A stretch of 64,000 nt of DNA, taken from an uncultured Nostocoides sp. (lineage in GTDB: Bacteria > Actinomycetota > Actinomycetes > Actinomycetales > Dermatophilaceae). The stretch's first letter is position 1. Every line of letters begins with the position of its first letter. The stretch lies in assembly GCA_937907685.1 (NCBI GenBank), contig CALCXF010000016.1, positions 1 to 64,000 on the forward strand. The letters run 5' to 3'. A model generated the notes under the pieces. It was not told where the DNA came from. It did no database searches and worked only from the letters and a program-made list of their open reading frames with translations. This document shows, in pieces, positions 54,144 to 62,994 of the stretch. The position numbers and the translations under genes were made by a program.

Positions 54144-55813
54144 AGGTCCGTCGCGGCGCTGCGTCCCGCCGTTCTCCCGGAGAACAGGCAGCCCCCGACG
54201 AACGTCCCCTCCAGCGCGCGGTACCCGTGCACGCCGCCGCCGCCGAACCCAGCGACCTCGCCCGCGGCGTACAACCCCGGCACCGGCTCGCCGGAGGCGG
54301 CGAGCACCCGGCCGCGCAGGTCGGTGTGCAGGCCGCCGAGCGTCTTGCGCGACAGCACCCGCAGGCGCACGGCCACGAGGGGCCCGTGCTTGGGGTCGAG
54401 GATGCGGTGCAGTGGGTGGGCCCGCTTGGTGAGCCGATCCCCTCGATAGCGCCGCGCGACCCGGATCGCCGCGACCTGCGTGTCCTTGGTGTACGCGTTC
54501 TCGACCTGCCTGTCCCGGGCGACGATCTGGCGCTCGAGATGGGCAGGGTCGAGGGGAGCCTGTGGGGTGAGGGCGTTCATCTTCTCGACGAGCGCACCGA
54601 TGGTCTCGGCGGTCAGCCAGTCCTCGCCGTGCTCCAGGAAGGCCTGCACGGACGGCGTGACCTTGCGAACCGGCCGCCGGAGGACGTCGCGGTAGCGCCG
54701 GTGGGTGAGGTCGAGGTTCTGCTCCGACCCGGACAGCGCGAACTCCTTGCCCGCGAGGGACCGGTTGAGCACGAACCACGAGTGGTCGAAACCGGTGTGC
54801 CGCAAGTAGTCCAAGGTCCCCAGAGTGTCGAAGCCGGGAAGGAAGGGCGCCGGCAGCCGGTCTCCCCGGCCGTCGAACCACATGGCGCTGGGTCCCGGAA
54901 GGATGCGGATGGCATGGCCCGGCCAGACCGGGTCCCAGTTGCTCACCCCCTCGACGTAGTGCCACATCCGGTCACGGTTGACGACCGTGCCGCCCGCCTG
55001 CTCCGTGATGGTCAGCATGCGTCCGTCGACGTATGCCGGGACGCCGGTCAGCAGGTCGACCGGCGGTGTGCCCAGCCGTGCCGGCCAGTTGGCGCGGACG
55101 AGGTCGTGGTCGCCCCCGATGCCCCCGGAGGAGACGACGACCGCCATCCCTCCGTACTCGAAGTCGCCGGTGACGTCCCGGTTCGAGGCGACGCCCCGGG
55201 GGGAGGCGTCCGGCGCGAGCACCGCTCCACGCACGCCCGTGACCGCCCCACCACTGAGAACGAGCTCGTCCACGCGGTGGCGCGGCCGGTAGAAGACCCG
55301 GCCTCCGGCGATGTGCTCGCGCAGCCGTCGCTCGAACGGCGCGACGAGACCGGTGCCCGTCCCCCACGGGATGTGGAAGCGCGGCACCGAGTTCCCGTGA
55401 CCGCCACTCGTGCCGTCACCGCGCTCGGCCCACCCGACGACGGGGAAGAAGGAGACGCCGAGCTCGCGCAACCAGGCGCGCTTCTCGCCGGCGGCCCACT
55501 CGACGTACGCGCGCGCCCAGGTGCGGCCCCAGTGGTCCGGCCCCGGTGAGCCGTCGGGACCCACGAGCCGGTCCCACGCGGCCGTCCCCTCCCAGTCCTG
55601 CCAGGCCAGCTCGAAGGAGTCCGAGATCCCCATCCGGCGCTGCTCGGGGGTGTCGACGAGGAACAGCCCGCCGAAGCTCCACCACGCCTGCCCGCCGAGG
55701 TTGGCGTCGCTCTCCTGGTCGAGCAGGACCACGGAACGACCGGCATCGGCCAGCTCGCAGGTGGCGACGAGCCCGGCCAGCCCGGCACCGACGACGACGG
55801 CATCGGCATCCAT
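54140..55813 (-). CDS. FAD-binding dehydrogenase (fumarate reductase/KstD-like flavoprotein)
   Basis: MDADAVVVGAGLAGLVATCELADAGRSVVLLDQE dinucleotide-binding fold; GLYAAGEVAGFGGGGVHGYRALEGTFVGGCLFSGRTAG. Confidence 0.93.
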   Translation of the reverse strand: MDADAVVVGAGLAGLVATCELADAGRSVVLLDQESDANLGGQAWWSFGGLFLVDTPEQRRMGISDSFELAWQDWEGTAAWDRLVGPDGSPGPDHWGRTWARAYVEWAAGEKRAWLRELGVSFFPVVGWAERGDGTSGGHGNSVPRFHIPWGTGTGLVAPFERRLREHIAGGRVFYRPRHRVDELVLSGGAVTGVRGAVLAPDASPRGVASNRDVTGDFEYGGMAVVVSSGGIGGDHDLVRANWPARLGTPPVDLLTGVPAYVDGRMLTITEQAGGTVVNRDRMWHYVEGVSNWDPVWPGHAIRILPGPSAMWFDGRGDRLPAPFLPGFDTLGTLDYLRHTGFDHSWFVLNRSLAGKEFALSGSEQNLDLTHRRYRDVLRRPVRKVTPSVQAFLEHGEDWLTAETIGALVEKMNALTPQAPLDPAHLERQIVARDRQVENAYTKDTQVAAIRVARRYRGDRLTKRAHPLHRILDPKHGPLVAVRLRVLSRKTLGGLHTDLRGRVLAASGEPVPGLYAAGEVAGFGGGGVHGYRALEGTFVGGCLFSGRTAGRSAATDL

Positions 55814-55815
55814 GG

Positions 55816-56517
55816 CTAGACCCTAGGCCCGAGCAGTCGGACGCGGCCCTTGTCGACGACGACCTTCAGCGCCGAGAGGTCGGGCACGACGAGATCGGCC
55901 ACGGACCCGAGCTGGTCCGGTGGGGCCGTGCCGAGCACGGCGACGAGCGCCGGGCAGCCGGCCGCCCGCGCCGCCTGCAGGCCGGCGACCGAGTCCTCGA
56001 CGACGAGGCACGCCGTGGGGTCGACGCCGAGCCGCCGCGCACCCTCGAGCCACGGGTCCGGCCACGGCTTGCCCCGCTCGACGTCCGACGCCGTGACGAC
56101 GACCGGCGGGTGGCGCAGGCGAGTGGCGCGGATCCTGGCCTCTGCCAGGTCGTGCGTACCCGACGTGACGATCGCGGTCGGGACACCACCGTCCGCGAGC
56201 ACGTCCAGCAGCTCTCCAGCACCGGGCAGGACGACGATCCCCTCGACGTCGGCGACCTCGATGTCACGGATCCGGCGGTGTGCTGCATCCCGTGCGTCCT
56301 GGGGGAGGAGCTCGGCGATGACGTTGGCTGCGGTGACCCCGTGGAAGCCCGTCAGGCGCAGCGGGTCGATGCCGTACTCATGCGACCAGCGGATCCACGA
56401 CCGCTCGACGGCGGCGATCGAGTCGATGAGCGTCCCGTCCATGTCGAGCAGGACACCCTCGAACAGCGTGTCGAAGGGCGAGTCGAGCGGCACGTCGACC
56501 GAGGCGGAGGGCGGCAT
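55816..56517 (-). CDS. HAD superfamily hydrolase (sugar-phosphatase-like)
   Basis: GVLLDMDGTLIDS, IVTSGT, GKPWPDPWLEGARRLGVDPTACLVVEDSVAGLQAARAAGC. Confidence 0.94.
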   Translation of the reverse strand: MPPSASVDVPLDSPFDTLFEGVLLDMDGTLIDSIAAVERSWIRWSHEYGIDPLRLTGFHGVTAANVIAELLPQDARDAAHRRIRDIEVADVEGIVVLPGAGELLDVLADGGVPTAIVTSGTHDLAEARIRATRLRHPPVVVTASDVERGKPWPDPWLEGARRLGVDPTACLVVEDSVAGLQAARAAGCPALVAVLGTAPPDQLGSVADLVVPDLSALKVVVDKGRVRLLGPRV

Positions 56518-56522
56518 GGGGG

Positions 56523-56549
56523 CCACCCTAGGTCGCCGACCTAGGGTGG
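56523..56549. promoter_or_regulatory. 27-nt palindrome carrying two divergent leaderless -10 elements
   Basis: CCACCCTAGGTC-GCC-GACCTAGGGTGG; TAGGGT-N7-ATG on both strands, to 56517 (-) and 56555 (+). Confidence 0.75.
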
Positions 56550-56554
56550 ATCGC

Positions 56555-58675
56555 ATGCCCCATCCAGCCGGCCGGCCGCGCACGGCCGTCCTCAGCGCGA
56601 CGACGGCCGCCGTCGCGCTCATCGGCGGCTGGACCTGGGCGGCGGCTGTCCAACCGGAGGGTTTCGACCCGCGGGTCGAGTCCATCAGCGCCCTCGCCGC
56701 GTCGGCCACCGCCCACCGATGGGTGATGGCGACGGCTCTGGTCATCACCGGGCTCGCGCACATCGTCACCGCGTGGGCGCTGGTGCCCGCCCGCCCGGTG
56801 GGGCGCGTCCTGCTCGCAGCGGGAGGTGTCGCCACGCTGGGCGTCGCCGCCGTGCCACTTCCCTCTCGGGCCGAGTCCTCGCTCACGCACACCCTGGTCG
56901 CCGCCACCTCGTTCGTCCTCCTCGGAGTGTGGCCCTGGTTCGCGGCACGCCGGGACGGGCCTCCGGTCCTCGACCCACGAGTGGCTCGGCCGGCCGCCGT
57001 GGTGCTCACCGCGTCGGTGGGCTCGCTCGCGCTGGGCCTCGGTGGCCCGGCGTTCGGCCTGCACGAGCGGGTCGTCGCGGCGTCCACCGTCATCTGGCCA
57101 CTCGTGACGGCGGTGGGCCTCTGGTGGTGGGCCGGTCACCGCGTCGGCCCGCGGAAGGTGAGGCTGGGGCTCGCCCTCGCCGCGTTGACGCTGGCGTGCG
57201 CGGTCGTCGGGGCGGCGGTCACGGCCGTCGCGCCGGCCACCGCCGAGACCCGGCACTACCGGTCCAGCGTCACCCTGGACCCCAACCCGGCTCGCAGCTC
57301 CGAGCTGGTCGCGACGACCGCCTTCGGCGACATCGAGGTCGGGTTCTCCGGCCTCGCCCCCGGCGTGCGTGCCGTACCGCAGGTCAAGGCGAGCATCACC
57401 ACCGTGCTCTCGCGCCCAGGCGTCACCCTGTCGACCCTTCGACCCGGACCCGAGGAGCTCAACGCCGCCATCCGCGCCGCGGCCGTCGACGTCATGGTCC
57501 GGTTCGCCGCCGGTGCCTTCATCGTCGTGGTGCTCACCTGGGTCGGGTATGCCGTGCTGCGCCGGAGGCGACCGCCGGTCGCCCTGGTCGTCGGCGGGCT
57601 CGTCGCGGGTCTCGCCTCCGTGGCCCTCACCGCCGGGGCGCTGTGGTCCACCTACCGCGCGGACCGGCAGGACACGTTCACCTCGACCGGGGTGCTCGGC
57701 ACCCTTCAGCAGAACCAGGGCATCCTCTCGGACGTGGAGGCGCGATCCGCCCAGGTGGCCCCCTACCTGCGCAACGTCATCGCGCTCTCGACCGCGCTCC
57801 AGCAGAAGTATGCGGCCGCACCCCTGGAGTCGGAGACCTCGGTGCGCGTCCTCGTCGTGAGCGACATCCACGGCGGGAACCAGTACGGCCTCATGCGGAC
57901 CATCGTCGAGGAGGAGTCCATCGGTGTCGTCGTCGACGCGGGTGACTTCGTCAACTTCGGCACGGTGCAGGAGGCCGAGGCGGCCGACCTGTTCGCCGGA
58001 ATCGAGTCGCTCGGCGTGCCGTACCTCTTCGTTCGGGGAAACCACGACGCGACGAGCCCCACGGACACGGCCCTGCTCGACCGGCTCGCCGAGGTGCCGA
58101 ACATCGTTCTGTTGCAGTCAGGTTCGGGTGACTATACGGAGGTCCAGTTCGCGGGCGTGAGAGTCACCGGCTTCAACGACCCCCGGTGGTTCGGTGACTC
58201 CGGCAGCGGGTCGCCCGCCAAGCAGGTGCCGGCCCGCGAGGCGTTCACCGCCGCCTTCACGGGGCGCCCCGTCCTGGACCTCGTGGTGGGCCACGAGCCA
58301 TGGGCGGTGCAGGGCCTCGAGGGCGGCGTCCTCGTCAACGGGCACATGCACTCGGTGGACCTCGAAGGGAACCGGGTCCAGGCCGGCACGTTCACCGGCG
58401 GCGGCCCGCTCAGCCACTTCCTCGCCGACGAGGGCGGTGAGGAGCTCGTCGGCCAGCCGTCCGCCTTCGACGTGCTGACCTTCGGCACCGACTGCCGCCT
58501 GGCGTCACTGACGCGGTACCGGTTCCGCGACGTGGTCGAGGGGCGCCCGGCATACGACGACGTCTCGCTCGTCAACGGCCGACGGGTCGACCGCCGTGAC
58601 GCCGACCCGGCCCGCACGTGCTCACCGGACCTGCCGCTGGTCACCGTTCCCGTCGCGAGCCGGCCGACCGGCTGA
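56555..58675 (+). CDS. DUF998-like membrane domain fused to membrane-anchored metallophosphoesterase
   Basis: N-terminal ISALAASATAHRWVMATALVITGLAHIVTAWAL (DUF998-like); C-terminal VLVVSDIHGGNQYG, VDAGDFVNFGT, RGNHDATS, NGHMHSVDLEG. Confidence 0.85.
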   Translation: MPHPAGRPRTAVLSATTAAVALIGGWTWAAAVQPEGFDPRVESISALAASATAHRWVMATALVITGLAHIVTAWALVPARPVGRVLLAAGGVATLGVAAVPLPSRAESSLTHTLVAATSFVLLGVWPWFAARRDGPPVLDPRVARPAAVVLTASVGSLALGLGGPAFGLHERVVAASTVIWPLVTAVGLWWWAGHRVGPRKVRLGLALAALTLACAVVGAAVTAVAPATAETRHYRSSVTLDPNPARSSELVATTAFGDIEVGFSGLAPGVRAVPQVKASITTVLSRPGVTLSTLRPGPEELNAAIRAAAVDVMVRFAAGAFIVVVLTWVGYAVLRRRRPPVALVVGGLVAGLASVALTAGALWSTYRADRQDTFTSTGVLGTLQQNQGILSDVEARSAQVAPYLRNVIALSTALQQKYAAAPLESETSVRVLVVSDIHGGNQYGLMRTIVEEESIGVVVDAGDFVNFGTVQEAEAADLFAGIESLGVPYLFVRGNHDATSPTDTALLDRLAEVPNIVLLQSGSGDYTEVQFAGVRVTGFNDPRWFGDSGSGSPAKQVPAREAFTAAFTGRPVLDLVVGHEPWAVQGLEGGVLVNGHMHSVDLEGNRVQAGTFTGGGPLSHFLADEGGEELVGQPSAFDVLTFGTDCRLASLTRYRFRDVVEGRPAYDDVSLVNGRRVDRRDADPARTCSPDLPLVTVPVASRPTG

Positions 58676-58678
58676 GGG

Positions 58679-59569
58679 TCAGGGACGCAGCACCGCCCGG
58701 TATGCCGTGTGCTGCTTGGCCTTGTCGCCGCAGCTCAGGGGGGCGTCGGGCAGGGCCTCCGCGGTGACGTCGACCGTCACTCGCTCGGGCATCGGCTCCC
58801 GGCCCAGGACGTCGACCCGGGTGGACTCGCCCTCTGCGTCGATCCGGCCGGGGACGAGGTCGTCGACGTCGGCCGGACCATGGGCCGCGAGCACGGCAGC
58901 GACCGCGGCCTGCACCGCCGGTTCCCAGCGGGTGACGCCCCGGAGGTACTTCGCGTCGACCCGCCCCTCACGGTGGGAGCGCACCGCCCCCACGACGGTG
59001 TCGGGGTCCAGCCGCCCGAGACAGGTGCCGTCCGGAAGGGAGAGGAGCGTGCCTGCGAACCGGTGGCCCCCCAGATGGGTGCACTCCCACGTCTCCTCGG
59101 GCAGGGCCCGCGCGAGCGTCGCGACGATGGGCCGACCGCGCACCGCGCAGCAGGCGTCGCGGGTGCCGTGCGTGCACACGAGCACCATGGGCTCGGCGTC
59201 CTCGTCACTGTCGCTGAGCGGGACGCCGAGCGCATGAGCCGCGTGGAGGAGGTTCTCCGAGGTCCTCCACGTGCCCCGGACCCAGGTGCGGCGGACCGTG
59301 TCGACGGCATACCAGGAGAGCAGGTCGTCGCCCGGCTCCCGACGGCCGGGCCGGCGGACGAGGAGCACGCGGCCGCCGAAGGAGCCACAGACCTTCTCGA
59401 CCTCTGCGCCGACCGCGCCGAGGAGCGGCGGCGTGTCGAGGGGCTGCTTGGCCCATGGCCCCGGGTGCTCGATGAGGAGCCATCGGGAGGCGACCGGTGC
59501 GGTGCCGGCCTGCGGATCCCGCCGGTAGCGGGACGCGGCTGAGCAGCGCGAGAGGTCTGTCAGGGCCAC
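58679..59569 (-). CDS. Sucrase/ferredoxin-like family protein (thioredoxin-like [2Fe-2S])
   Basis: VCTHGTRDACCAVRGRPIV and WECTHLGGHRFAGTLLSLPDG motifs; GTG start. Confidence 0.85.
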   Translation of the reverse strand: MALTDLSRCSAASRYRRDPQAGTAPVASRWLLIEHPGPWAKQPLDTPPLLGAVGAEVEKVCGSFGGRVLLVRRPGRREPGDDLLSWYAVDTVRRTWVRGTWRTSENLLHAAHALGVPLSDSDEDAEPMVLVCTHGTRDACCAVRGRPIVATLARALPEETWECTHLGGHRFAGTLLSLPDGTCLGRLDPDTVVGAVRSHREGRVDAKYLRGVTRWEPAVQAAVAAVLAAHGPADVDDLVPGRIDAEGESTRVDVLGREPMPERVTVDVTAEALPDAPLSCGDKAKQHTAYRAVLRP

Positions 59570-59656
59570 GCCGCGATGCTACGCGGGGTCACCCGAGCGG
59601 ATGGCCACGGGTCCGGCCGTGGACCGCGGGTAGGGCCGGCCGGGGGACGGGTGGAG

Positions 59657-60943
59657 TCAGGCCCGGCCGTGGGCCGCCCGGCTGCGCCGGCTCAGGCTGT
59701 CGATGATGACGGCGAGGAGGAGGACGGCTCCGGTCACCATGAACTTGACGTTCGACTCGACCGCGAGGAGGTCGAGACCGTTCGAGATCGACTGGATGAC
59801 GAGGATGCCCAGCAGGGCCGAGTACGCCGAGCCGCGACCACCGAAGAGGCTGGTGCCCCCGATGACCGCCGCGGCGATGGCGTTGAGGTTGGTGTCCCCG
59901 CCGCCGCTGCTCTGGTTGGCCGAGGCAAGCCTGGAGGCTGCGAAGATGCCGCCCAGCGCCGCGAAGGTCGAGCACAGGGTGAAGACCGACAGGTAGATCC
60001 GCTTGACGTTGATGCCGGCCCGCCGTGCCGCCTCGACGTTGCCACCGATGGCGAGGACGGATCGGCCCCACGTCGTCCGTCGGATGGCGAGGTCCATGAT
60101 GACGACGAGGACGAGGAACGCGAGGAACATGTAGGACACGCCGCGGTCGCGGTTGAGCACGGCGACGACGATGACGAGGATCGCCGCGAGGCCGAGCGCA
60201 CGCAGGGCGAGCCGGCTGAGCGGGGTCGTCGAGAGGCCGGCCTCGGCGCGGCGCGCGTTGCGGCGCCACGCGCTCAGCGCGTACACCGCGGGGGCCAGGA
60301 GCGCCAGGACGTAGGCCAGCCACACGGGGAGGAACTGCTGGGACGCGAAGCGGACGAGGCTGGACTCGAACGGCAGGTTGATCGTCCCCTGGTTGCCGAG
60401 CACACGCAGCTGGAGGCCGAGCAGGGCGAGGAGGCCGGCGAGGGTGATGACGAAGCTGGGAACGCCGAACCGGTTGAACAGGGTGCCGTAGAGGAGGCCG
60501 ACGAGCGCGCCCGCGCCCAGGGCAGCGAGCACGGCGATGATCACCGAGGTCTCCCGGGCGACGAACAACACCGCGAGGATCGCCGCCGCGAGCCCGGACA
60601 TCGAGCCGATGGACAGGTCGATCTCGCCGAGCAGGAGCACGAGCACCACGCCGATCGCGATGGTGCCGACAGCGACCATCTGCAGGCTGAGGTTGACGAG
60701 GTTGCGGCTCGAGAGGAAGGCCGGTTCGAGGGCGTAGAAGACACCCCAGATGAGGACGAGCCCGACGACGACGGGCAGCGAGCCGAGGTCGCCGCTGCGG
60801 AGGCGTCCGAGCTGGGCCGACGCCCAGCCGCCGAGGCCCTGGCTCGCGATGAGGCGCTCGTCCTGGAGGTCTGCCGGGAGGCTGCTCTGGTCCGCGGTCG
60901 GCCCCACGGGCGCGGCGGCGGTCGGGGTCTCGGGGGTGCTCAC
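59657..60943 (-). CDS. Sugar ABC transporter permease (XylH/RbsC type)
   Basis: GVVLVLLLGEIDLSIGSMSGLAAAI, GTLFNRFGVPSFVITLAGLLAL, SVLAIGGNVEAARRAGINVKR. Confidence 0.94.
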   Translation of the reverse strand: MSTPETPTAAAPVGPTADQSSLPADLQDERLIASQGLGGWASAQLGRLRSGDLGSLPVVVGLVLIWGVFYALEPAFLSSRNLVNLSLQMVAVGTIAIGVVLVLLLGEIDLSIGSMSGLAAAILAVLFVARETSVIIAVLAALGAGALVGLLYGTLFNRFGVPSFVITLAGLLALLGLQLRVLGNQGTINLPFESSLVRFASQQFLPVWLAYVLALLAPAVYALSAWRRNARRAEAGLSTTPLSRLALRALGLAAILVIVVAVLNRDRGVSYMFLAFLVLVVIMDLAIRRTTWGRSVLAIGGNVEAARRAGINVKRIYLSVFTLCSTFAALGGIFAASRLASANQSSGGGDTNLNAIAAAVIGGTSLFGGRGSAYSALLGILVIQSISNGLDLLAVESNVKFMVTGAVLLLAVIIDSLSRRSRAAHGRA

Positions 60944-61734
60944 GCGCTCTCCTCCTGGGTTGCCTTGCGCGCGGCGCGCGCCGAGACGGCATTGGTCGTG
61001 GCGCCGGTGATGGCGGCGATGATCTCCTGGTTGGTGGTCTCGCTCACGCGGAAGATCCCGTTGTTGCGGCCCAGCCGCAGGACGACGACGCGGTCGGCGA
61101 CGGCCATGACGTCGGACATGTTGTGGCTGATGAGGATGACTCCCAGCCCGTTCTCGCGCAGCCGCTCGACGAGGTTGAGGACCTCGGCGGTCTGTGCGAC
61201 GCCGAGGGCTGCCGTCGGCTCGTCGAGCATGACGACCTTCGGCCTGCCGAGGAGCGAGCGGGCGATGGCCACCGTCTGGCGCTGACCGCCGGACAGGCTC
61301 GCCACCGGGATGCGCACGCTCGGGATCTTGGCACTGAGCTCGCGCAACAGGCGCCAGGACTCCTTCTCCATCGTCACCTCGTCGAGCGCCCGGTTCCGGA
61401 CGACCTCGCTCCCGAGGTAGAGGTTGCTGACGACGTCGAGGTTGTCGCACAGTGCGAGGTCCTGGAAGACCGTCGCGATGCCGAGGTCCTGCGCCTGTGC
61501 GGGCGAGGTGATGGTGACGGGGCTGCCGTCGAACGTGACGTGCCCCTCGTCCGGTGGGTACACCCCGGCGATGGTCTTGACGAGGGTCGACTTGCCGGCG
61601 CCGTTGTCACCGACGAGCGCCACCACCTCCCCGGCCTCGACGCTGAACTCGATGTCCTTGAGGGCCTGGACGGCGCCGAAGCGCTTGGACACTCCGGTCA
61701 TCGACAGCACGGGGGCCGAGGAGGTGGTGGTCAT
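60940..61734 (-). CDS. Sugar ABC transporter ATP-binding protein (single-domain, XylG-like)
   Basis: GDNGAGKSTLVKTIAGVYPPDEG, LSGGQRQTVAIARSLLG, LISHNMSDVM. Confidence 0.94.
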   Translation of the reverse strand: MTTTSSAPVLSMTGVSKRFGAVQALKDIEFSVEAGEVVALVGDNGAGKSTLVKTIAGVYPPDEGHVTFDGSPVTITSPAQAQDLGIATVFQDLALCDNLDVVSNLYLGSEVVRNRALDEVTMEKESWRLLRELSAKIPSVRIPVASLSGGQRQTVAIARSLLGRPKVVMLDEPTAALGVAQTAEVLNLVERLRENGLGVILISHNMSDVMAVADRVVVLRLGRNNGIFRVSETTNQEIIAAITGATTNAVSARAARKATQEESA

Positions 61735-61785
61735 GCTCTGCTCACTCCTTTGTGAGGGTGGGGCGGGGTGTGCCGGGTACGGCGG

Positions 61786-62877
61786 TCAGCTGAGGCCGGC
61801 CTTGGCGCACGCGTCGGCGTACTCGGGCGTGCAGATGTCGGCCACCTTGTAGAACTCGTCGGCGACGACCGTGTCCTTGATGTTCTCCGCCGTGACGACG
61901 ACCGGCTCGAGCAGGGTGGCGGGGACGCCCTCCTTGTCGGCGGTGGCAGTCGGCTTCTGGTCGTTGGCCAGCGCGATGGCGTTCTTCGCGGCGTCCTCGG
62001 CCTGCGGCTTGATCGCCTTGTAGATCGTCAGGGCCTGGTCACCCGCGAGGATCCGCTGGATGGCCGCGAGCTCGGAGTCCTGGCCCGTGACCGGCGGAAG
62101 CGGGTTCACGCCGCCACCCTTGAGGGCGGCGATGGCGCCGCCTGCGGTGCCGTCGTTCGCGGCGTACACCCCGACGAGGTTCGCCTGGACGCTGCCGATC
62201 TGGCTCTCCATCCACTCCTGGGCGTTGTCGGGGCTCCAGTCCGGGGTGTCGAACTCGGCCGCGACGGTGTAGCCACTGGAGTCGAGGACGCTGTGCGCAC
62301 CGGCCTTGAAGTCGGCGGCGTTCGCGTCCGTCGGTGCCCCGTTGATCATGACGATGTCGCCGGAGGTCTTGCCGTCGGCCTTCATCGCCTCGACGAGACC
62401 GGTGCCCTGGAGCTCGCCGACCTTCTTGTTGTCGAAGGAGACGTAGTAGTCGGCGCCCGCGATGAACCGGTCGTAGGCGACGACGGGGACGCCCTGGCTC
62501 TTGGCGTTCTGGACGATGGTCACGGCCGACTTGCCGTCGACGGCGCTCATGACGATGACCTCGGCGCCCTGGGTGATGGCGGCCTCGGCCTGCTGCTGCT
62601 GCTTCGCGGCGTCCTGGTTGGCGTTGCTGTAGAGCACCTCGCAGTCGGGGCATCCCGCCTTGACGGCCGCCTCGAACATGGGCTTGTCGAACGCCTCGTA
62701 GCGGGCGGTCTTGTTCTCGGGCAGGAGCAGGGCGATCTTCTTGCCCTCCGAGCCCCCGCCGCCGGTGGCGCTGGCGTCGGAGCCCGGGTCGTCGTCGCTG
62801 CCGCAGGCGCTCAGGCCCGTGACGGTGAGGCCGAGCGCGAGTGCTGCGCCGGCGATGCGGAAGGTTCGAGTGGTCAT
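61786..62877 (-). CDS. Sugar ABC transporter substrate-binding lipoprotein (XylF-like)
   Basis: Lipobox LSACGSDDD; IALLLPENKTARYEAFDKPMFEAAVKAGC...VVAYDRFIAGADYYVSFDNKKVGELQG. Confidence 0.93.
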   Translation of the reverse strand: MTTRTFRIAGAALALGLTVTGLSACGSDDDPGSDASATGGGGSEGKKIALLLPENKTARYEAFDKPMFEAAVKAGCPDCEVLYSNANQDAAKQQQQAEAAITQGAEVIVMSAVDGKSAVTIVQNAKSQGVPVVAYDRFIAGADYYVSFDNKKVGELQGTGLVEAMKADGKTSGDIVMINGAPTDANAADFKAGAHSVLDSSGYTVAAEFDTPDWSPDNAQEWMESQIGSVQANLVGVYAANDGTAGGAIAALKGGGVNPLPPVTGQDSELAAIQRILAGDQALTIYKAIKPQAEDAAKNAIALANDQKPTATADKEGVPATLLEPVVVTAENIKDTVVADEFYKVADICTPEYADACAKAGLS

Positions 62878-62961
62878 GCGGTCTTCTCCTATGCCATGAC
62901 GTCCGCAGCCTCTCTGGTGCGGTCGCCTCGGATTCAACTCGCATCCGCCGTTGCCGTCAAG

Positions 62962-62975
62962 CCTTGAATACAAGG
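62962..62975. promoter_or_regulatory. Candidate ROK-regulator operator upstream of xylF-like gene
   Basis: CCTTG-AATA-CAAGG dyad beside TTGACG (possible -35 on minus strand) in the 117-bp gap. Confidence 0.4.
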
Positions 62976-62994
62976 TTTTGAGACAACGATTCGG

